The position numbers and the translations under genes were made by a program. A stretch of DNA of 51,596 bases, taken from positions 1 through 51,596 of the forward strand of contig JAJFBJ010000020.1 of NCBI GenBank assembly GCA_020697375.1, in the 5' to 3' direction. The notes under the pieces are model-generated. The model had not been told where the DNA came from and made no database searches. It saw only the letters and a program-made list of their open reading frames with translations. Position 1 is the stretch's first letter. Each line of letters starts with the position of its first letter. This stretch comes from Nitrospira sp. GTDB lineage: Bacteria; Nitrospirota; Nitrospiria; Nitrospirales; Nitrospiraceae. Below are positions 40,988 through 50,921 of this stretch, in pieces.

Positions 40988-42104
40988 AGGCATGTATCTG
41001 ACATTGCTGGTCGGTCCGGTTCTGCCCTTTCCGGTTCCCAAGCCGGTCCTCGAGGCGTTGACGGAGGTCCAAGTGACCAGCGCCACCGGCACTCCCGGCG
41101 GCTTTCAGTTGAAATTTACGATTCAGAACAAGTCGCCGCTCCAGCAGGCGTTCCTCGTGGCGGCGACGCGAACGCCCCTCATGCGGGTGATTCTGGTCGC
41201 GACCATCAGCCTGATACCCCACGTTCTGATGGACGGCGTGATCACGAACCAGGAAATCTCTTCCGGAAACCAGCCGGGGGAGTCGACCTTAACGATCACC
41301 GGAGAAGATTTGACCAAGGTCATGGATCTTCAAGCATTCGACGGCCTCCCGTTTCCCGCGATGCCGGCTAATCTTCGGGTGACGGCCATCCTGGCGAAGT
41401 ATGCAGTCTTCGGGGTGATTCCGCTGGCCGTTCCGCCGATCGGGTTCGAGGTCCCGATCCCCATGATGAAGATTCCGTCGCAACAAGGGACGGATCTGCA
41501 CTACATCCTCCGGTTGGCGGAAGAGGCCGGGTATGTCTTTTACGTCGATCCAGGTCCTGTTCCAGGCGCCAATACCGCCTACTGGGGACCACAGGTCAAG
41601 GTGGGGATTCCCCAACCGGCACTCAATGTCGATATGGACGCGGATCGCAACGTGGAGTCGCTGAGCTTTCAATTCAATTCAACCAAGAAGGACCTGCCGA
41701 TCGTGATGATTCACAATGCATTGACGAAAGCGCCGATCCCCATTCCCATCCCCGATATCAATCCGCTGCAACCTCCATTGGGATTGGTCGGGCCGCCGGT
41801 CACCAAGCTGTCGCTTCTGAAGGCGACCGGGAAACTCTCCGCGCCCCAGGCGCTCAACGAGGGGCTGAAGGCATCCGGTGAATCGATGGACGCGGTGACG
41901 GGCAGCGGGTCACTCGATGTCTCACGCTACGGCCGGCTGCTCAAGGCGCGAGGCCTCGTGGGGGTCCGCGGCGCAGGGCTGGCCTTCGACGGTCTGTATT
42001 ACGTGGAGAGCGTGACCACCACCCTGACGCGCGGAGAATGTAAGCAGAGTTTCCAACTCACGCGGAACGGCCTCGTGTCGATCACGCCGATGGTGCCGGT
42101 ATGA
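40980..42104 (+). CDS. gpD-like baseplate hub protein
   Basis: A 374-residue protein of the gp27/gpD hub type, which forms a trimeric ring between spike and tube. The pattern TDLHYILRLAEEAGYVFYVDPG, LSFQFNSTKK and DGLYYVESVTTTLTRGECKQSFQLTRNGL is typical. AGGAG with a 6-nt spacer precedes TTG 40980, so I choose that start; ATG 40992 is the alternative. In Afp8 and VgrG, hub and spike are fused, while here the spike is the next gene with a 4-nt overlap. Confidence 0.87.
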   Translation: MLKGMYLTLLVGPVLPFPVPKPVLEALTEVQVTSATGTPGGFQLKFTIQNKSPLQQAFLVAATRTPLMRVILVATISLIPHVLMDGVITNQEISSGNQPGESTLTITGEDLTKVMDLQAFDGLPFPAMPANLRVTAILAKYAVFGVIPLAVPPIGFEVPIPMMKIPSQQGTDLHYILRLAEEAGYVFYVDPGPVPGANTAYWGPQVKVGIPQPALNVDMDADRNVESLSFQFNSTKKDLPIVMIHNALTKAPIPIPIPDINPLQPPLGLVGPPVTKLSLLKATGKLSAPQALNEGLKASGESMDAVTGSGSLDVSRYGRLLKARGLVGVRGAGLAFDGLYYVESVTTTLTRGECKQSFQLTRNGLVSITPMVPV

Positions 42105-42616
42105 ATGAAGGCCACACATACTATGGCAAGTACCGGGGCACCGTGCTGAACAACATCGATCCCATGCAGATGGGACGGTTGCAAGTCCAGGTGCCGGATG
42201 TCGCGGGACTGATCCCGACCTCGTGGGCCATGCCCTGTTTTCCCGCCAGCGGCAAACAGATGGGGGCCTACCTGCTGCCGCAAATCGGCGCGGGGGTCTG
42301 GGTCGAATTCGAACAGGGCAATGCCGACTATCCCATTTGGAGCGGCTGCTGGTACGGCAGCGCCGCGGAGGTTCCCGTGCTTGGGTTAGCCGGGATTCCT
42401 GTCAGCCCCAACATGATACTCCAGACGGCGGCGCAGAACGCGATCGTGATCAGTGATGTGCCGGGTCCGACGGGGGGCATCATGCTCAAAAGCGCGACCG
42501 GCGTCACGCTCATCGTCAACGATACGGGGGTGTACATCCAGAACGGCAAGGGCGCGATGATCACGCTGGTTGGGCCGGCTGTGACGATCAACAACGGCGC
42601 CTTGACGATCGTCTAG
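42101..42616 (+). CDS. Spike/baseplate protein V (gp5-VgrG-like)
   Basis: A 171-residue protein. The N-terminal OB-fold (GKYRGTVLNNIDPMQMGRLQVQVPDVAG and GAGVWVEFEQGNADYPIWSGCWYG) matches phage baseplate protein V/VgrG gp5 domains. The C-terminal 60 residues, with repeated short strands (ILQTAAQNAIVISDV, GVTLIVNDTGVYIQNGKG), fit a trimeric beta-helix spike. It should carry the PAAR-like tip encoded next. The stop is followed immediately by repeat copy R5. Confidence 0.92.
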   Translation: MNEGHTYYGKYRGTVLNNIDPMQMGRLQVQVPDVAGLIPTSWAMPCFPASGKQMGAYLLPQIGAGVWVEFEQGNADYPIWSGCWYGSAAEVPVLGLAGIPVSPNMILQTAAQNAIVISDVPGPTGGIMLKSATGVTLIVNDTGVYIQNGKGAMITLVGPAVTINNGALTIV

Positions 42617-42725
42617 CATGATGCTGAAAAAGTCCGCCAGCGGCGTTCTCGTTTCGTTCAGGCCCTCAACGTACCGCCCCTGGGAAAAGAGCCTGTCCCG
42701 GCAGGATCAGGGTGGGAGGGTAAGA
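42617..42725. repeat. Interspersed repeat copy R5 inside the eCIS run
   Basis: Begins CATGATGCTGAAAAAGTCCG and continues through the conserved CCTCAACGTACC and GGGAAAAGNGCCTGTC blocks shared with copy R2. The right arm is not complete, so it looks truncated. It separates the spike and PAAR genes and must lie within their transcript if the operon is continuous. Confidence 0.72.
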
Positions 42726-42764
42726 ATGCCATGCAGACTGCGAATCATTCATGGAGGTGAGTCG

Positions 42765-43088
42765 ATGCCAGGATTTTTGCTCCATCTCGGCGCGACCGTC
42801 ATGTGCGCGCATGCAGGGCAAGCGACACCGGTCGCGCCGAATCCGCGAGTGCTGGTGAGCGGCCAGCCGACCGTGACGCTGAGCAGTCTGTATAGCGTCG
42901 CCGGCTGCACCTTGCCGCCGCCCTCCGCCGCCAACGGCCCCTGCGTGACCGCGCAATATGTCACAGCCGCCACACGCGTGACGAGCAATGCTGTGCCGCT
43001 TTTGTTGATCGATAGCCAGGCGATTTGCACACCCTCGGGGACGCCCTTGCTCGCGTCGGTGACGCAAACCCGCGTGACAGGGATCTGA
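42765..43088 (+). CDS. PAAR-like spike tip protein
   Basis: A 107-residue protein beginning MPGFLLHLGATVMCAHAGQA. This N-terminal HLG...CAHAG pattern and the Cys pairs (VAGCTLPP, GPCVTAQY, AICTPSG) fit the PAAR-like tip proteins of eCIS, in which His and Cys bind a metal at the sharp end of the spike. ATG 42765 has GGAGGTGA 5 nt upstream; the longer frame from 42618 only translates the repeat. Its place between spike and gp25 genes agrees with the assignment. Confidence 0.85.
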   Translation: MPGFLLHLGATVMCAHAGQATPVAPNPRVLVSGQPTVTLSSLYSVAGCTLPPPSAANGPCVTAQYVTAATRVTSNAVPLLLIDSQAICTPSGTPLLASVTQTRVTGI

Positions 43089-43091
43089 CCG

Positions 43092-43457
43092 ATGGTCCAG
43101 GTGGATTTTCCTTATCAGTTCGACGGTCGGGGCCGAACGTCGGGAACCGATGAGACCGGCCATATCCGTGATTTGATCTACCAAGTGCTGTTTACCAATC
43201 CGGGTGAACGTGTGATGCGGCCGGATTTCGGCAGCGGCCTGCTTCAACTGGTGTTTGCGCCGAACAGCGACATGCTGGCTGCCACCACGCAGGTGCTTGT
43301 GCAGAGCGCCCTTCAGCGTTGGCTCGGCGAGCTGATCGTGATCGAGGCAGTGGGAGTGGAGGCTGCGGAGGCGGCGCTACGGGTCACGGTGCAATATGTC
43401 ATCCGCCGCAGCGGCGGTCGCGTGACCGAGACCTTCGTGCAGGGAGGCGGGACGTGA
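43092..43457 (+). CDS. gp25/GPW-family baseplate protein
   Basis: A 121-residue protein of the T4 gp25/P2 gpW (Afp9/TssE) family, the baseplate part that starts sheath assembly. The IRDLIYQVLFTNPGERVMRPDFGSGL block contains the conserved E-R region, and ALQRWLGELIVIEAVGVE follows as expected. It starts 3 bp after the PAAR-like gene and overlaps the next gene by a GTGA junction, so translation is probably coupled. Confidence 0.95.
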   Translation: MVQVDFPYQFDGRGRTSGTDETGHIRDLIYQVLFTNPGERVMRPDFGSGLLQLVFAPNSDMLAATTQVLVQSALQRWLGELIVIEAVGVEAAEAALRVTVQYVIRRSGGRVTETFVQGGGT

Positions 43458-45937
43458 AGTATTCCTGCTGCGATGAGTTGCGCCGGCAGGCGGTGCGCGA
43501 GCATCCGACGCTGAACGGGATCGATTTCCTCGAAGTCGTCGATCGCGCCGCCTCCAACGAGGCGGATCGGCAGCGCCTGCTGGAAGTCCATTTCGTAAAG
43601 CCGCTGAACGCGCTCGCATTGACGGCGCACAACATTCGGATTGAAGGCGGGGAGCGAATTACCTCCATTCACGTGCTCGGCGCCGTTGCCGGCAGCGGAT
43701 CTTCCGCCGACCTGTTGACGATCGAGGTGGACCAGCCAGGTGATTTTTCGCTCTACAGACTGCGTCTGGTGACCGATGCGCTCAACGATGCGGTACCTTC
43801 CGGGATCGACCCGCAACTGGCGTCCATTGGATTCTCCTTCAAGGTCGAGTGCCCGAGCCCTTTTGATTGCGCGCCGCAGCATGTCTGTCCACCGGCACCG
43901 AACAATGTGCCGGACATCGACTACCTGGCGAAGGACTTCGCGAGCTTCCGGCGAGTCATGCTCGACCGCATGGCGGCGCTCGTGCCGCAGTGGAAGGAAC
44001 GTAACCCGGCCGATCTGGGAATCATGCTGGTGGAGGCGCTGGCCTATACGGCCGACCAGCTGAGCTATCAGCAGGATGCCGTGGCGACCGAGGCCTATCT
44101 CGGGACGGCGCGCCGACGCATCTCGGTGCGACGCCACGCGCGCCTGATGGATTACGTCATGAGCGAAGGCTGCAATGCCAGGACGTGGGTGCATGTCCGG
44201 GTGTCCGCCGATGTGGTCCGTGCCGACCCCAATGATCCTGCGATTCCGGCCGGGACCAAAGTGACCACGCAGCTTCCCGGCCAGACCGTCACCGTCGCCG
44301 ATGATCCCCGCATCTATGCGCGAGCAGACGCGGTGTTTGAAACCATGGAGTCGCTGCAGTCCCTGTATGCCGCTCACAACGAACTGCATCTCCACACCTG
44401 GAGCGATCAACGTTGTTGCCTGCCGAAGGGGGCGCTGTCGGCCACGCTTGCCGGGCACCATCCTCAGCTGGCGCCGGGGACCATTCTGATTTTCGAAGAA
44501 GTGGTCGGCGCGGAGACCGGTGACGCCGCAGACGCGGACCCAGCGCGACGCCATGCCGTCCGGGTGAACAGCGTCACGGCTACTGAGGCGGGCGGCTCTC
44601 CGCTTCTCGATCCGGTGTCCGGATCGCAGATCACGGAGATTGCGTGGAACGACGAGGATGCGTTGCCGTTCCCGCTCTGCCTCTCGGCGGCCACCACGAG
44701 AGGGTATCTGGACGGCATCAGCGTCGCGCGCGGCAATGTGGTCCTGGCGGATCACGGCATGACCCTGGAAGAGGAATCGTTGGGAACGGTGCCGGAGCCG
44801 TTTCTCTCCATGCCGCGACCGAGCGGCGGAGATCGTTGCGCAATGGCTGAGCGGGAGAGAGTGCCTTCGCGTTTCCGCCCCAGGCTGGCTCACGGGCCGC
44901 TGACCCATGCCGCTCGGCCCTACGATCACGGGCAGTCGGCGCGACAGGCGATGCAGTGGACGCTGCGTGAGGTGCAGCCCGCGATGACCATGACGGGGAC
45001 ATTGAGCGCGGCGACAACGCCCTGGACCTTGCGGCGCGATCTGCTCAACAGCGATGCCGGAGGGGATGAGTATGTGGTCGAGATCGAGAATGACGGGGCC
45101 GGCTGGATTCGTTTCGGCGACGATGCGCATGGGCGGCGGCCGGAACCGGGGACGGAGTTCTTCGCCAGGTATCGGGTCGGCAATGGCAGTTCCGGCAACG
45201 TCGGAGCAGACTCGCTGGCGCACCTCGCGTTGACCCTGACGGAGATTACCTTGGTGCGCAATCCCTTGCCGGCCACAGGCGGGCAGGAGCCGGAATCGTT
45301 GGAAGACGTGCGGCAGCGCGCGCCAGTGGCCTATCGCGTCCAGGAGCGGGCCGTGACGCCGGCGGACTATGCCGAGGTGACCGGACGCCATTCCGCTGTG
45401 CAACGCGCCGCGGCGACCTTTCGTTGGACGGGAAGCTGGCATACGGTCTTCGTGACCGTCGATCGCGGCGGCGGCGCTTCGGTCTCTGAAGAGTTCGAGG
45501 GAGAAATCCGCACTCATGTGGAGCGCTATCGCATGGCCGGCCACGACCTGGAAGTTGATGGTCCGCGGTTCGTGTCTCTGGAAATCGATCTCCATGTCTG
45601 TGTGACTAGCGAGTATTTTCGCAGCGACGTCGAACGCGAACTGTACGAGGTCTTGAGCAATCGGGATTTGCCCGACGCCCGGCGCGGACTCTTTCACCCG
45701 GATAACTTCACGTTCGGACAGCCGGTCTATCTCAGCACGTTGTATGCGGCGGCGCATCAGGTGATGGGCGTCGAGTCGGTGGAGATCCGGACGTTTCAGC
45801 GGCAGGGGGTACCTGAAACCACGGCATTGGATACCGGTCGGTTGGATATCGGCCGGCTGGAAATCGCGCGACTGGATAACGATCGCAATTTCGCGGAGCA
45901 TGGCCGGCTGACGATCACGCTGGGAGGCGGTAAATGA
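43454..45937 (+). CDS. Baseplate wedge protein (Afp11/gpJ-like)
   Basis: An 827-residue protein annotated by style as putative baseplate assembly protein. The first 130 residues carry Cys (KYSCCDELRR, FDCAPQHVCPP); the DYLAKDFASFRRVMLDRMAALVPQW and ADLGIMLVEALAYTADQLSYQQDAVATEAYLGTA blocks are typical of Afp11. The C-terminal part (VTPADYAEVTGRHSAVQRAAATFRW) is the baseplate J-like region. GTG 43454 overlaps the gp25 stop. Wedge proteins of this type form the baseplate arms that transmit the contraction signal. Confidence 0.92.
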   Translation: MKYSCCDELRRQAVREHPTLNGIDFLEVVDRAASNEADRQRLLEVHFVKPLNALALTAHNIRIEGGERITSIHVLGAVAGSGSSADLLTIEVDQPGDFSLYRLRLVTDALNDAVPSGIDPQLASIGFSFKVECPSPFDCAPQHVCPPAPNNVPDIDYLAKDFASFRRVMLDRMAALVPQWKERNPADLGIMLVEALAYTADQLSYQQDAVATEAYLGTARRRISVRRHARLMDYVMSEGCNARTWVHVRVSADVVRADPNDPAIPAGTKVTTQLPGQTVTVADDPRIYARADAVFETMESLQSLYAAHNELHLHTWSDQRCCLPKGALSATLAGHHPQLAPGTILIFEEVVGAETGDAADADPARRHAVRVNSVTATEAGGSPLLDPVSGSQITEIAWNDEDALPFPLCLSAATTRGYLDGISVARGNVVLADHGMTLEEESLGTVPEPFLSMPRPSGGDRCAMAERERVPSRFRPRLAHGPLTHAARPYDHGQSARQAMQWTLREVQPAMTMTGTLSAATTPWTLRRDLLNSDAGGDEYVVEIENDGAGWIRFGDDAHGRRPEPGTEFFARYRVGNGSSGNVGADSLAHLALTLTEITLVRNPLPATGGQEPESLEDVRQRAPVAYRVQERAVTPADYAEVTGRHSAVQRAAATFRWTGSWHTVFVTVDRGGGASVSEEFEGEIRTHVERYRMAGHDLEVDGPRFVSLEIDLHVCVTSEYFRSDVERELYEVLSNRDLPDARRGLFHPDNFTFGQPVYLSTLYAAAHQVMGVESVEIRTFQRQGVPETTALDTGRLDIGRLEIARLDNDRNFAEHGRLTITLGGGK

Positions 45938-48747
45938 ATCAGGATCCACGGAATGACTGCGGCTGCTGCGAAGGGGTTGCCGCCGAGATCCCGGTGGCTC
46001 TGGACAATCGACCAGGGCTGTCGGCCATCGTCTATCGGGTCGGGACCTACGCGACGTTCCGACGGAGTCTGGAGGCTCGGCTCTCCGACAGCCGCTGGCC
46101 CGTCCTGCGCCGGCTCAGAACCCGCGATGACGATGACTTTACCATCGCGCTTCTGGATGCCTGGGCGGTGACCGGCGACATCCTGACCTTCTATCAAGAA
46201 CGGATCGCCAATGAAGCCTATCTGCGCACGGCCACCGAGCGGCTCTCGATCCTGGAACAGTCCCGCCTTCTTGGCTACCAACTCGGGCCTGGGCTGGCTG
46301 CGGCGACGCATCTTGCCTTTACCATGGAGGAAGCGCCGGGCGCCCCGGAACAGTCGGCGAAACCGATGACATTAGCCATCGGGACGAAGGTGCAAAGCGT
46401 CCCCGGCCCGGATGAGCAGCCGCAGACCTTCGAGACGATCGAAGCGATCGAAGCGCGGCCTGGATGGAATGGGATTCTGCCGCAATTGACCGACTCGCAG
46501 ACATTGGTTTGGAACATGACGGAGTTATGGCTGGACGGAGTCAATGTGACGCTCGGGGTCGGCGACCTGTTGCTGATCGTGGCCGAGAAGGTCGGCGGAT
46601 TCGAGGCCTCGCTTCGCCGCGTGACGTCCGTCCGGGCTGATGCCGCAACCGACCGGACAGGCTTGTCGCTCTCGGCGATCTCGATGAGCGCGGCGACCGT
46701 CACGGCGGCGCGGCCCGGCGTTTATACCATGCGGACGATCGCGTCACCCTTCGGGCATAACGCGCCGTTGGAGCCACAATACAACAGTAGCGGCGTATTT
46801 CAGGGGACGTTCAGCGAGTGGAAGCTCGATACGAACGAACCGGTGGATGAAATCACCTTGAGCAGCCGATACGACAAGATTCTCGAGGGAAGTTTTGTGG
46901 TGATCGAACAGGATGATCCCGATGACGGGTCGCGCATGTGGACTTTCGGCGCGGTGACCGATGTCGTCCATCGCTCGGTGGCCAGATTCGGCATGGCCAG
47001 CAGTACCACCAGACTCAGCCTGAGCATGAGTTGGGCGAAGAAGAGCACCTCCACGCTGGCCCTGTTGCGGACGATGATCGTGGCTGCTCACAGTGAAGAA
47101 CTCGTGACGGCTCGGCTCCCGCTGCTCTATCCGCTGTTCGGCGATCATCTGACGTTGGAGACCAGGGAAACGAGACTCGTTCCGTCGCGTCCGATTGCGT
47201 TGAGCGGAAGGCGTCAGCCCATCCGGATCAAGCATCCGCGCCCTTCGCCTCTGGGGGTGACGCGGGCGCCGGTCGGAGGATCGCAACCTCCTCCGGCCCT
47301 GTTGCTGGATCAAGGCGGATCGGTGACAGTCGTTCCGGGCGACGTGCTCTGCATGACGGCCGCGCCTTTGCAGAAGATCGGCCTGTCATTTGTGCCGCTC
47401 ACTCCGGCCGAGTTTTGGACTGTGTTGGCCCAGGCAGTTCCGTCGCTTCTGCGATTGTTCCTGATGGATCGCGACGGTCGGACCGGAGTCATGGACATCA
47501 GCGGAAGCGACATCGAACTGATCGCTTCTTCGCCGGAAGACGACAGGGTTTCCGAAATCGTCTTCATCGGAGACGCGTTGAACGGAAGCGTGACGCATGA
47601 TCGCGACAGGACGACTCTCCGTTTGGCGACGTCGTTGGTGAATGTCTACGAGCGGGCCACGGTAAGCATCAATGCGAACGTGGCTGCCGCCACTCACGGA
47701 GAAACTGTGAAGGAGCCGCTCGGGAGCGGCGATGCGACCATTCCCTACCAGCGCTTCACGTTGAAGCAGCCTCCACTGACCTACGTCGGCGCCGACAGCC
47801 CAAGCGGCTCGGCTTCCACGCTCAGGGTCTATGTGAACGAGGTGTTGTGGGAGGAAGTGCCGTTTTTCTATGGGCGCGGACCCACCGAACGGATTTATAT
47901 CACCAGGCGCGACGACGACGGCCGCACCACCATTCGATTTGGAGACGGTATCAGCGGGGCGCGATTGCCGACCGGCCAGAACAACGTGCGGGCGGAATAT
48001 CGAAAGGGAACGGGGCTGGGCGGGTTGGTCGAAGCCGGTCAATTGAGTCTCCTCATGAGTCGTCCCCTCGGGTTGAAAGGCGTGCTCAATCCCGAAGCGG
48101 CCAGGAGCGCGGAGGACCCGGAGGCGAGGGACGACGCGCGGGAGAATGCTCCCCTCACGGTGCTGACCTTGGAGCGCGCCGTGTCGCTCCAGGATTACGA
48201 AGACTTTTCCCGGACCTTCGCCGGAATCGCGAAAGCCCAGGCGGTGTGGGTATGGGATGGACGCAAGCGCAGCATCTTCGTGACCGTGGCAGGACCGGCG
48301 GGGGAGGAACTCGCAGAAAACGGCCCGGTGATCACAAAACTCAAGGAAGCGCTGCGCGCCTATGGCGATCCCTTTGTGGCCTTTACCATCAAGAGTTATC
48401 GGCCGGCGCTCTTTCAAATCCAGGGCACGGCGACGGTGCATCCCGACCACGTGATCGAGACCGTGATGGCGGCGGTGACGGGTGATCTGCAGCGGCGCTA
48501 TGCCTTCGCGGCCCGGGCCTTCGGTCAACCGGTGGCGTTGAGCGAGGCCATTGCCGCGATTCAAGCGGTTCCAGGAGTCGTCGCCGTCGACCTGGATCTC
48601 TTCGCGCGCAACGACCGGTTGACGCCCCCGGTTCAACCGCGACTGATTGCCGATCGGCCGGCGATGGGCGCCGACGGTCTCGTCGCGGCGGCGGAACTGC
48701 TATTGCTCGACCCCTTGTCGCTCATTCAATTGAAAGGGCTTCAATGA
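45934..48747 (+). CDS. Second large baseplate wedge protein
   Basis: A 937-residue protein with the same baseplate-assembly style as its upstream neighbour: LLDAWAVTGDILTFYQERIANEAYLRTATERLSILEQSRLLGYQL near the N-terminus and LERAVSLQDYEDFSRTFAGIAKAQAVWVWDG in the J-like C-terminal part. The first residues include CGCC. Two such large proteins in tandem suggest a heteromeric wedge, as in Afp11/Afp12. It overlaps both neighbours by 4 nt. Confidence 0.9.
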   Translation: MNQDPRNDCGCCEGVAAEIPVALDNRPGLSAIVYRVGTYATFRRSLEARLSDSRWPVLRRLRTRDDDDFTIALLDAWAVTGDILTFYQERIANEAYLRTATERLSILEQSRLLGYQLGPGLAAATHLAFTMEEAPGAPEQSAKPMTLAIGTKVQSVPGPDEQPQTFETIEAIEARPGWNGILPQLTDSQTLVWNMTELWLDGVNVTLGVGDLLLIVAEKVGGFEASLRRVTSVRADAATDRTGLSLSAISMSAATVTAARPGVYTMRTIASPFGHNAPLEPQYNSSGVFQGTFSEWKLDTNEPVDEITLSSRYDKILEGSFVVIEQDDPDDGSRMWTFGAVTDVVHRSVARFGMASSTTRLSLSMSWAKKSTSTLALLRTMIVAAHSEELVTARLPLLYPLFGDHLTLETRETRLVPSRPIALSGRRQPIRIKHPRPSPLGVTRAPVGGSQPPPALLLDQGGSVTVVPGDVLCMTAAPLQKIGLSFVPLTPAEFWTVLAQAVPSLLRLFLMDRDGRTGVMDISGSDIELIASSPEDDRVSEIVFIGDALNGSVTHDRDRTTLRLATSLVNVYERATVSINANVAAATHGETVKEPLGSGDATIPYQRFTLKQPPLTYVGADSPSGSASTLRVYVNEVLWEEVPFFYGRGPTERIYITRRDDDGRTTIRFGDGISGARLPTGQNNVRAEYRKGTGLGGLVEAGQLSLLMSRPLGLKGVLNPEAARSAEDPEARDDARENAPLTVLTLERAVSLQDYEDFSRTFAGIAKAQAVWVWDGRKRSIFVTVAGPAGEELAENGPVITKLKEALRAYGDPFVAFTIKSYRPALFQIQGTATVHPDHVIETVMAAVTGDLQRRYAFAARAFGQPVALSEAIAAIQAVPGVVAVDLDLFARNDRLTPPVQPRLIADRPAMGADGLVAAAELLLLDPLSLIQLKGLQ

Positions 48748-50825
48748 ACCCCGAAGCCGATCGGCTCTATAACCTCCTGCCGGCGCTCTATCGCATCCGT
48801 GATGCGCAAGAAGGAGAGCCGCTGAAAGCCCTCTGCGCGATCATCGCGGAAGACATTGCCGTTCTCCGCGAGAATCTCGACCAGCTCTATGACGACCAGT
48901 TCATCGAGACCTGCGCCGATTGGGTGGCGCCCTATATCGGCGACCTCATCGGGTACCGGACCCTGCATGCCGTGACCGCAAGGACCAGCAGCGCCCGCGC
49001 GGAAGTCGCCAATACGATCGCCTACCGCCGGCGCAAGGGCACAGCGACGGTGCTCGAACAGCTGGCGCGCGACGTGACCGGCTGGCACGCGCGCGCCGTG
49101 GAGTTTTTTCAGTGGCTTGAGACCAGCCAGTATATGAATCACATTCGTCCGGCCAATCTCGCGACCGCGAATATACGGGATTGGGAGGCGCTGGAGCGAC
49201 GTGGCACGGCCTTCAACAGCCTTGCGCACTCCGTCGATATGCGGCGCATCGAGACCCAGCAAGGACGATACAACATTCCCAACATCGGGCTATTCCTCTG
49301 GCGCCTGGATGCGTTTTCGCTGCGAGGGTCGCCGGCTTTCCGCGTTGACGACGAGCGATTCCTCTTCAGCCCCCTCGGTAACGATACACAGCTCTTCAGC
49401 AGGCCCCGGAGCGAGACGGATATCACCCATCTCGCCGAGCCGATCAATGTCCCGGAGCCGATCAGTCGCCGGCGGTTGGACCGTTATCCGGATCGCTATT
49501 ATGGGCCAGGGTTGAGCCTGTTCGTCGAGACCGACAACCTCGATACGACTTTCGGTAACGTCCATGTCTGCAATTTGTCCGACCAAGGCGCGACCTGGGC
49601 GCATCTTCCGGTCAGTCACGTATCGATCGATCCGGTGCTCGGCAGGATCGCCTTTCCGCCAGGGACCCCTCCGGTCAACCCGCGAGTGACCTATCACTAT
49701 GGGTTCAGCATGGCGACCGGAGGCGGCGAATACGAGCGAGGCCGGACCTTTGGGATCGGCGGCGGCCTCACCGGGGTGATTCAGGGGCAGAGTCTTCAAG
49801 CGGCCCTCACGGCAACCCAGGGGGGCGGGATCGTCGAGATCGGCGACAGCGGTCGTTATGCGGAGACGCTGACCGCGAACGTCTCGGCCGGCGCGAAGGT
49901 GGAACTGCGCGCCGCCAACGAACAACGACCGACTATCGCGCTCGGCGGTGACTGGAATATCGCGCTCGCTCCCGGCGCGGAACTCACGCTGAACGGTCTG
50001 CTGATCACGGGCGGGCCGCTGCACATCACTGCAGCCGGGGGCAGCGGTACGCGAATAATACGCTTGCGACATTGCACCCTGGCGCCGGGTCTCGCTCTCT
50101 CAAGGGCCGGTGAACCAGTATCGCCCGGCGCCCCCTCGTTGATTGTGGAAGAAGTATCCACGAGCGTCGAAATCGAGCACTGTCTTGTCGGGGCGCTGGC
50201 CACCCTGGAGAGTACGGTGGTGACGATCGCGAACAGCCTCGTCGATGCCACCGCGCCGACCCTTGTGGCCTTCGCCGGTTCCGACGGCCTGATCGCCGGC
50301 GGGGCACTGACGATCGTCAATTCCACGGTGATCGGCAAGGTCCATACGATCCGCTTGGACTTGGCGACCAATACGATCTTCGCCGCCGGTCTCGCTGTCG
50401 GCGATGCCTGGACTCACCCGGTCTTATCGGATCAAAACCAGCAAGGCTGCGTGCGTTTTTCGTTCCTGCCGCTGAACGCCATCGTGCCGCGCCGATACCG
50501 TTGCCAGCCGGATCTGGCCGTGGAGGCGGCATTGCTCGAGGCCGACCGGCCGAAAGGCAGTCTCAGCGCGGCGAAGCGGTTGTCCATCACAATGGCGACT
50601 CAGGCGCGCGTCCGACCAGCGTTCACGGCGCGGCGCTATGGGCAACCGGCCTATGGTCAACTTGCCGGCCATTGTCCGGAAGAAATCAGCAGGGGAGCGG
50701 ACGATGAATCGGAGATGGGTCTGTTCCATGACGTCTTTGCGCCCCAGCGAGAGAACAATCTAACCATTCGTTTGCAGGAATATCTGCGATTCGGACTTGA
50801 GGCGGGACTGTTTCATGCCACGTAG
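48744..50825 (+). CDS. Phage tail protein with C-terminal beta-helix region
   Basis: A 693-residue protein. The N-terminal 130 residues (LYNLLPALYRIRDAQEGEPLKALCAIIAEDIAVLRENLDQLYDDQ, VAPYIGDLIGYR, ANTIAYRRRKGTATVLEQLARDVTGW) fit the P2 gpI-like tail protein at the baseplate edge. Residues about 350-560 show short repeated strands with Asn/Gly turns (LTLNGLLITGGPLHITAAGG, VEIEHCLVGALATLESTVVTIANSL), typical of a right-handed beta-helix, a fold often used to bind glycans. The C-terminal part might contact fibres or target sugars; that is inference. Confidence 0.85.
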   Translation: MNPEADRLYNLLPALYRIRDAQEGEPLKALCAIIAEDIAVLRENLDQLYDDQFIETCADWVAPYIGDLIGYRTLHAVTARTSSARAEVANTIAYRRRKGTATVLEQLARDVTGWHARAVEFFQWLETSQYMNHIRPANLATANIRDWEALERRGTAFNSLAHSVDMRRIETQQGRYNIPNIGLFLWRLDAFSLRGSPAFRVDDERFLFSPLGNDTQLFSRPRSETDITHLAEPINVPEPISRRRLDRYPDRYYGPGLSLFVETDNLDTTFGNVHVCNLSDQGATWAHLPVSHVSIDPVLGRIAFPPGTPPVNPRVTYHYGFSMATGGGEYERGRTFGIGGGLTGVIQGQSLQAALTATQGGGIVEIGDSGRYAETLTANVSAGAKVELRAANEQRPTIALGGDWNIALAPGAELTLNGLLITGGPLHITAAGGSGTRIIRLRHCTLAPGLALSRAGEPVSPGAPSLIVEEVSTSVEIEHCLVGALATLESTVVTIANSLVDATAPTLVAFAGSDGLIAGGALTIVNSTVIGKVHTIRLDLATNTIFAAGLAVGDAWTHPVLSDQNQQGCVRFSFLPLNAIVPRRYRCQPDLAVEAALLEADRPKGSLSAAKRLSITMATQARVRPAFTARRYGQPAYGQLAGHCPEEISRGADDESEMGLFHDVFAPQRENNLTIRLQEYLRFGLEAGLFHAT

Positions 50826-50921
50826 CCGGAGGCGGCCTGTCTCGTCCTGTCTCAGGGGCTCGACTTCGGCGCAGGCTCCGAACCTTTCAGCGGTACCGAA
50901 CTTTTTATCAGGAGAGAGCAC

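Noticed and set aside
43313..45949. An 878-codon reverse frame opposite the first wedge protein
   Set aside because: It mirrors the high-GC baseplate gene; its composition is Arg/His-rich and it has no family pattern.
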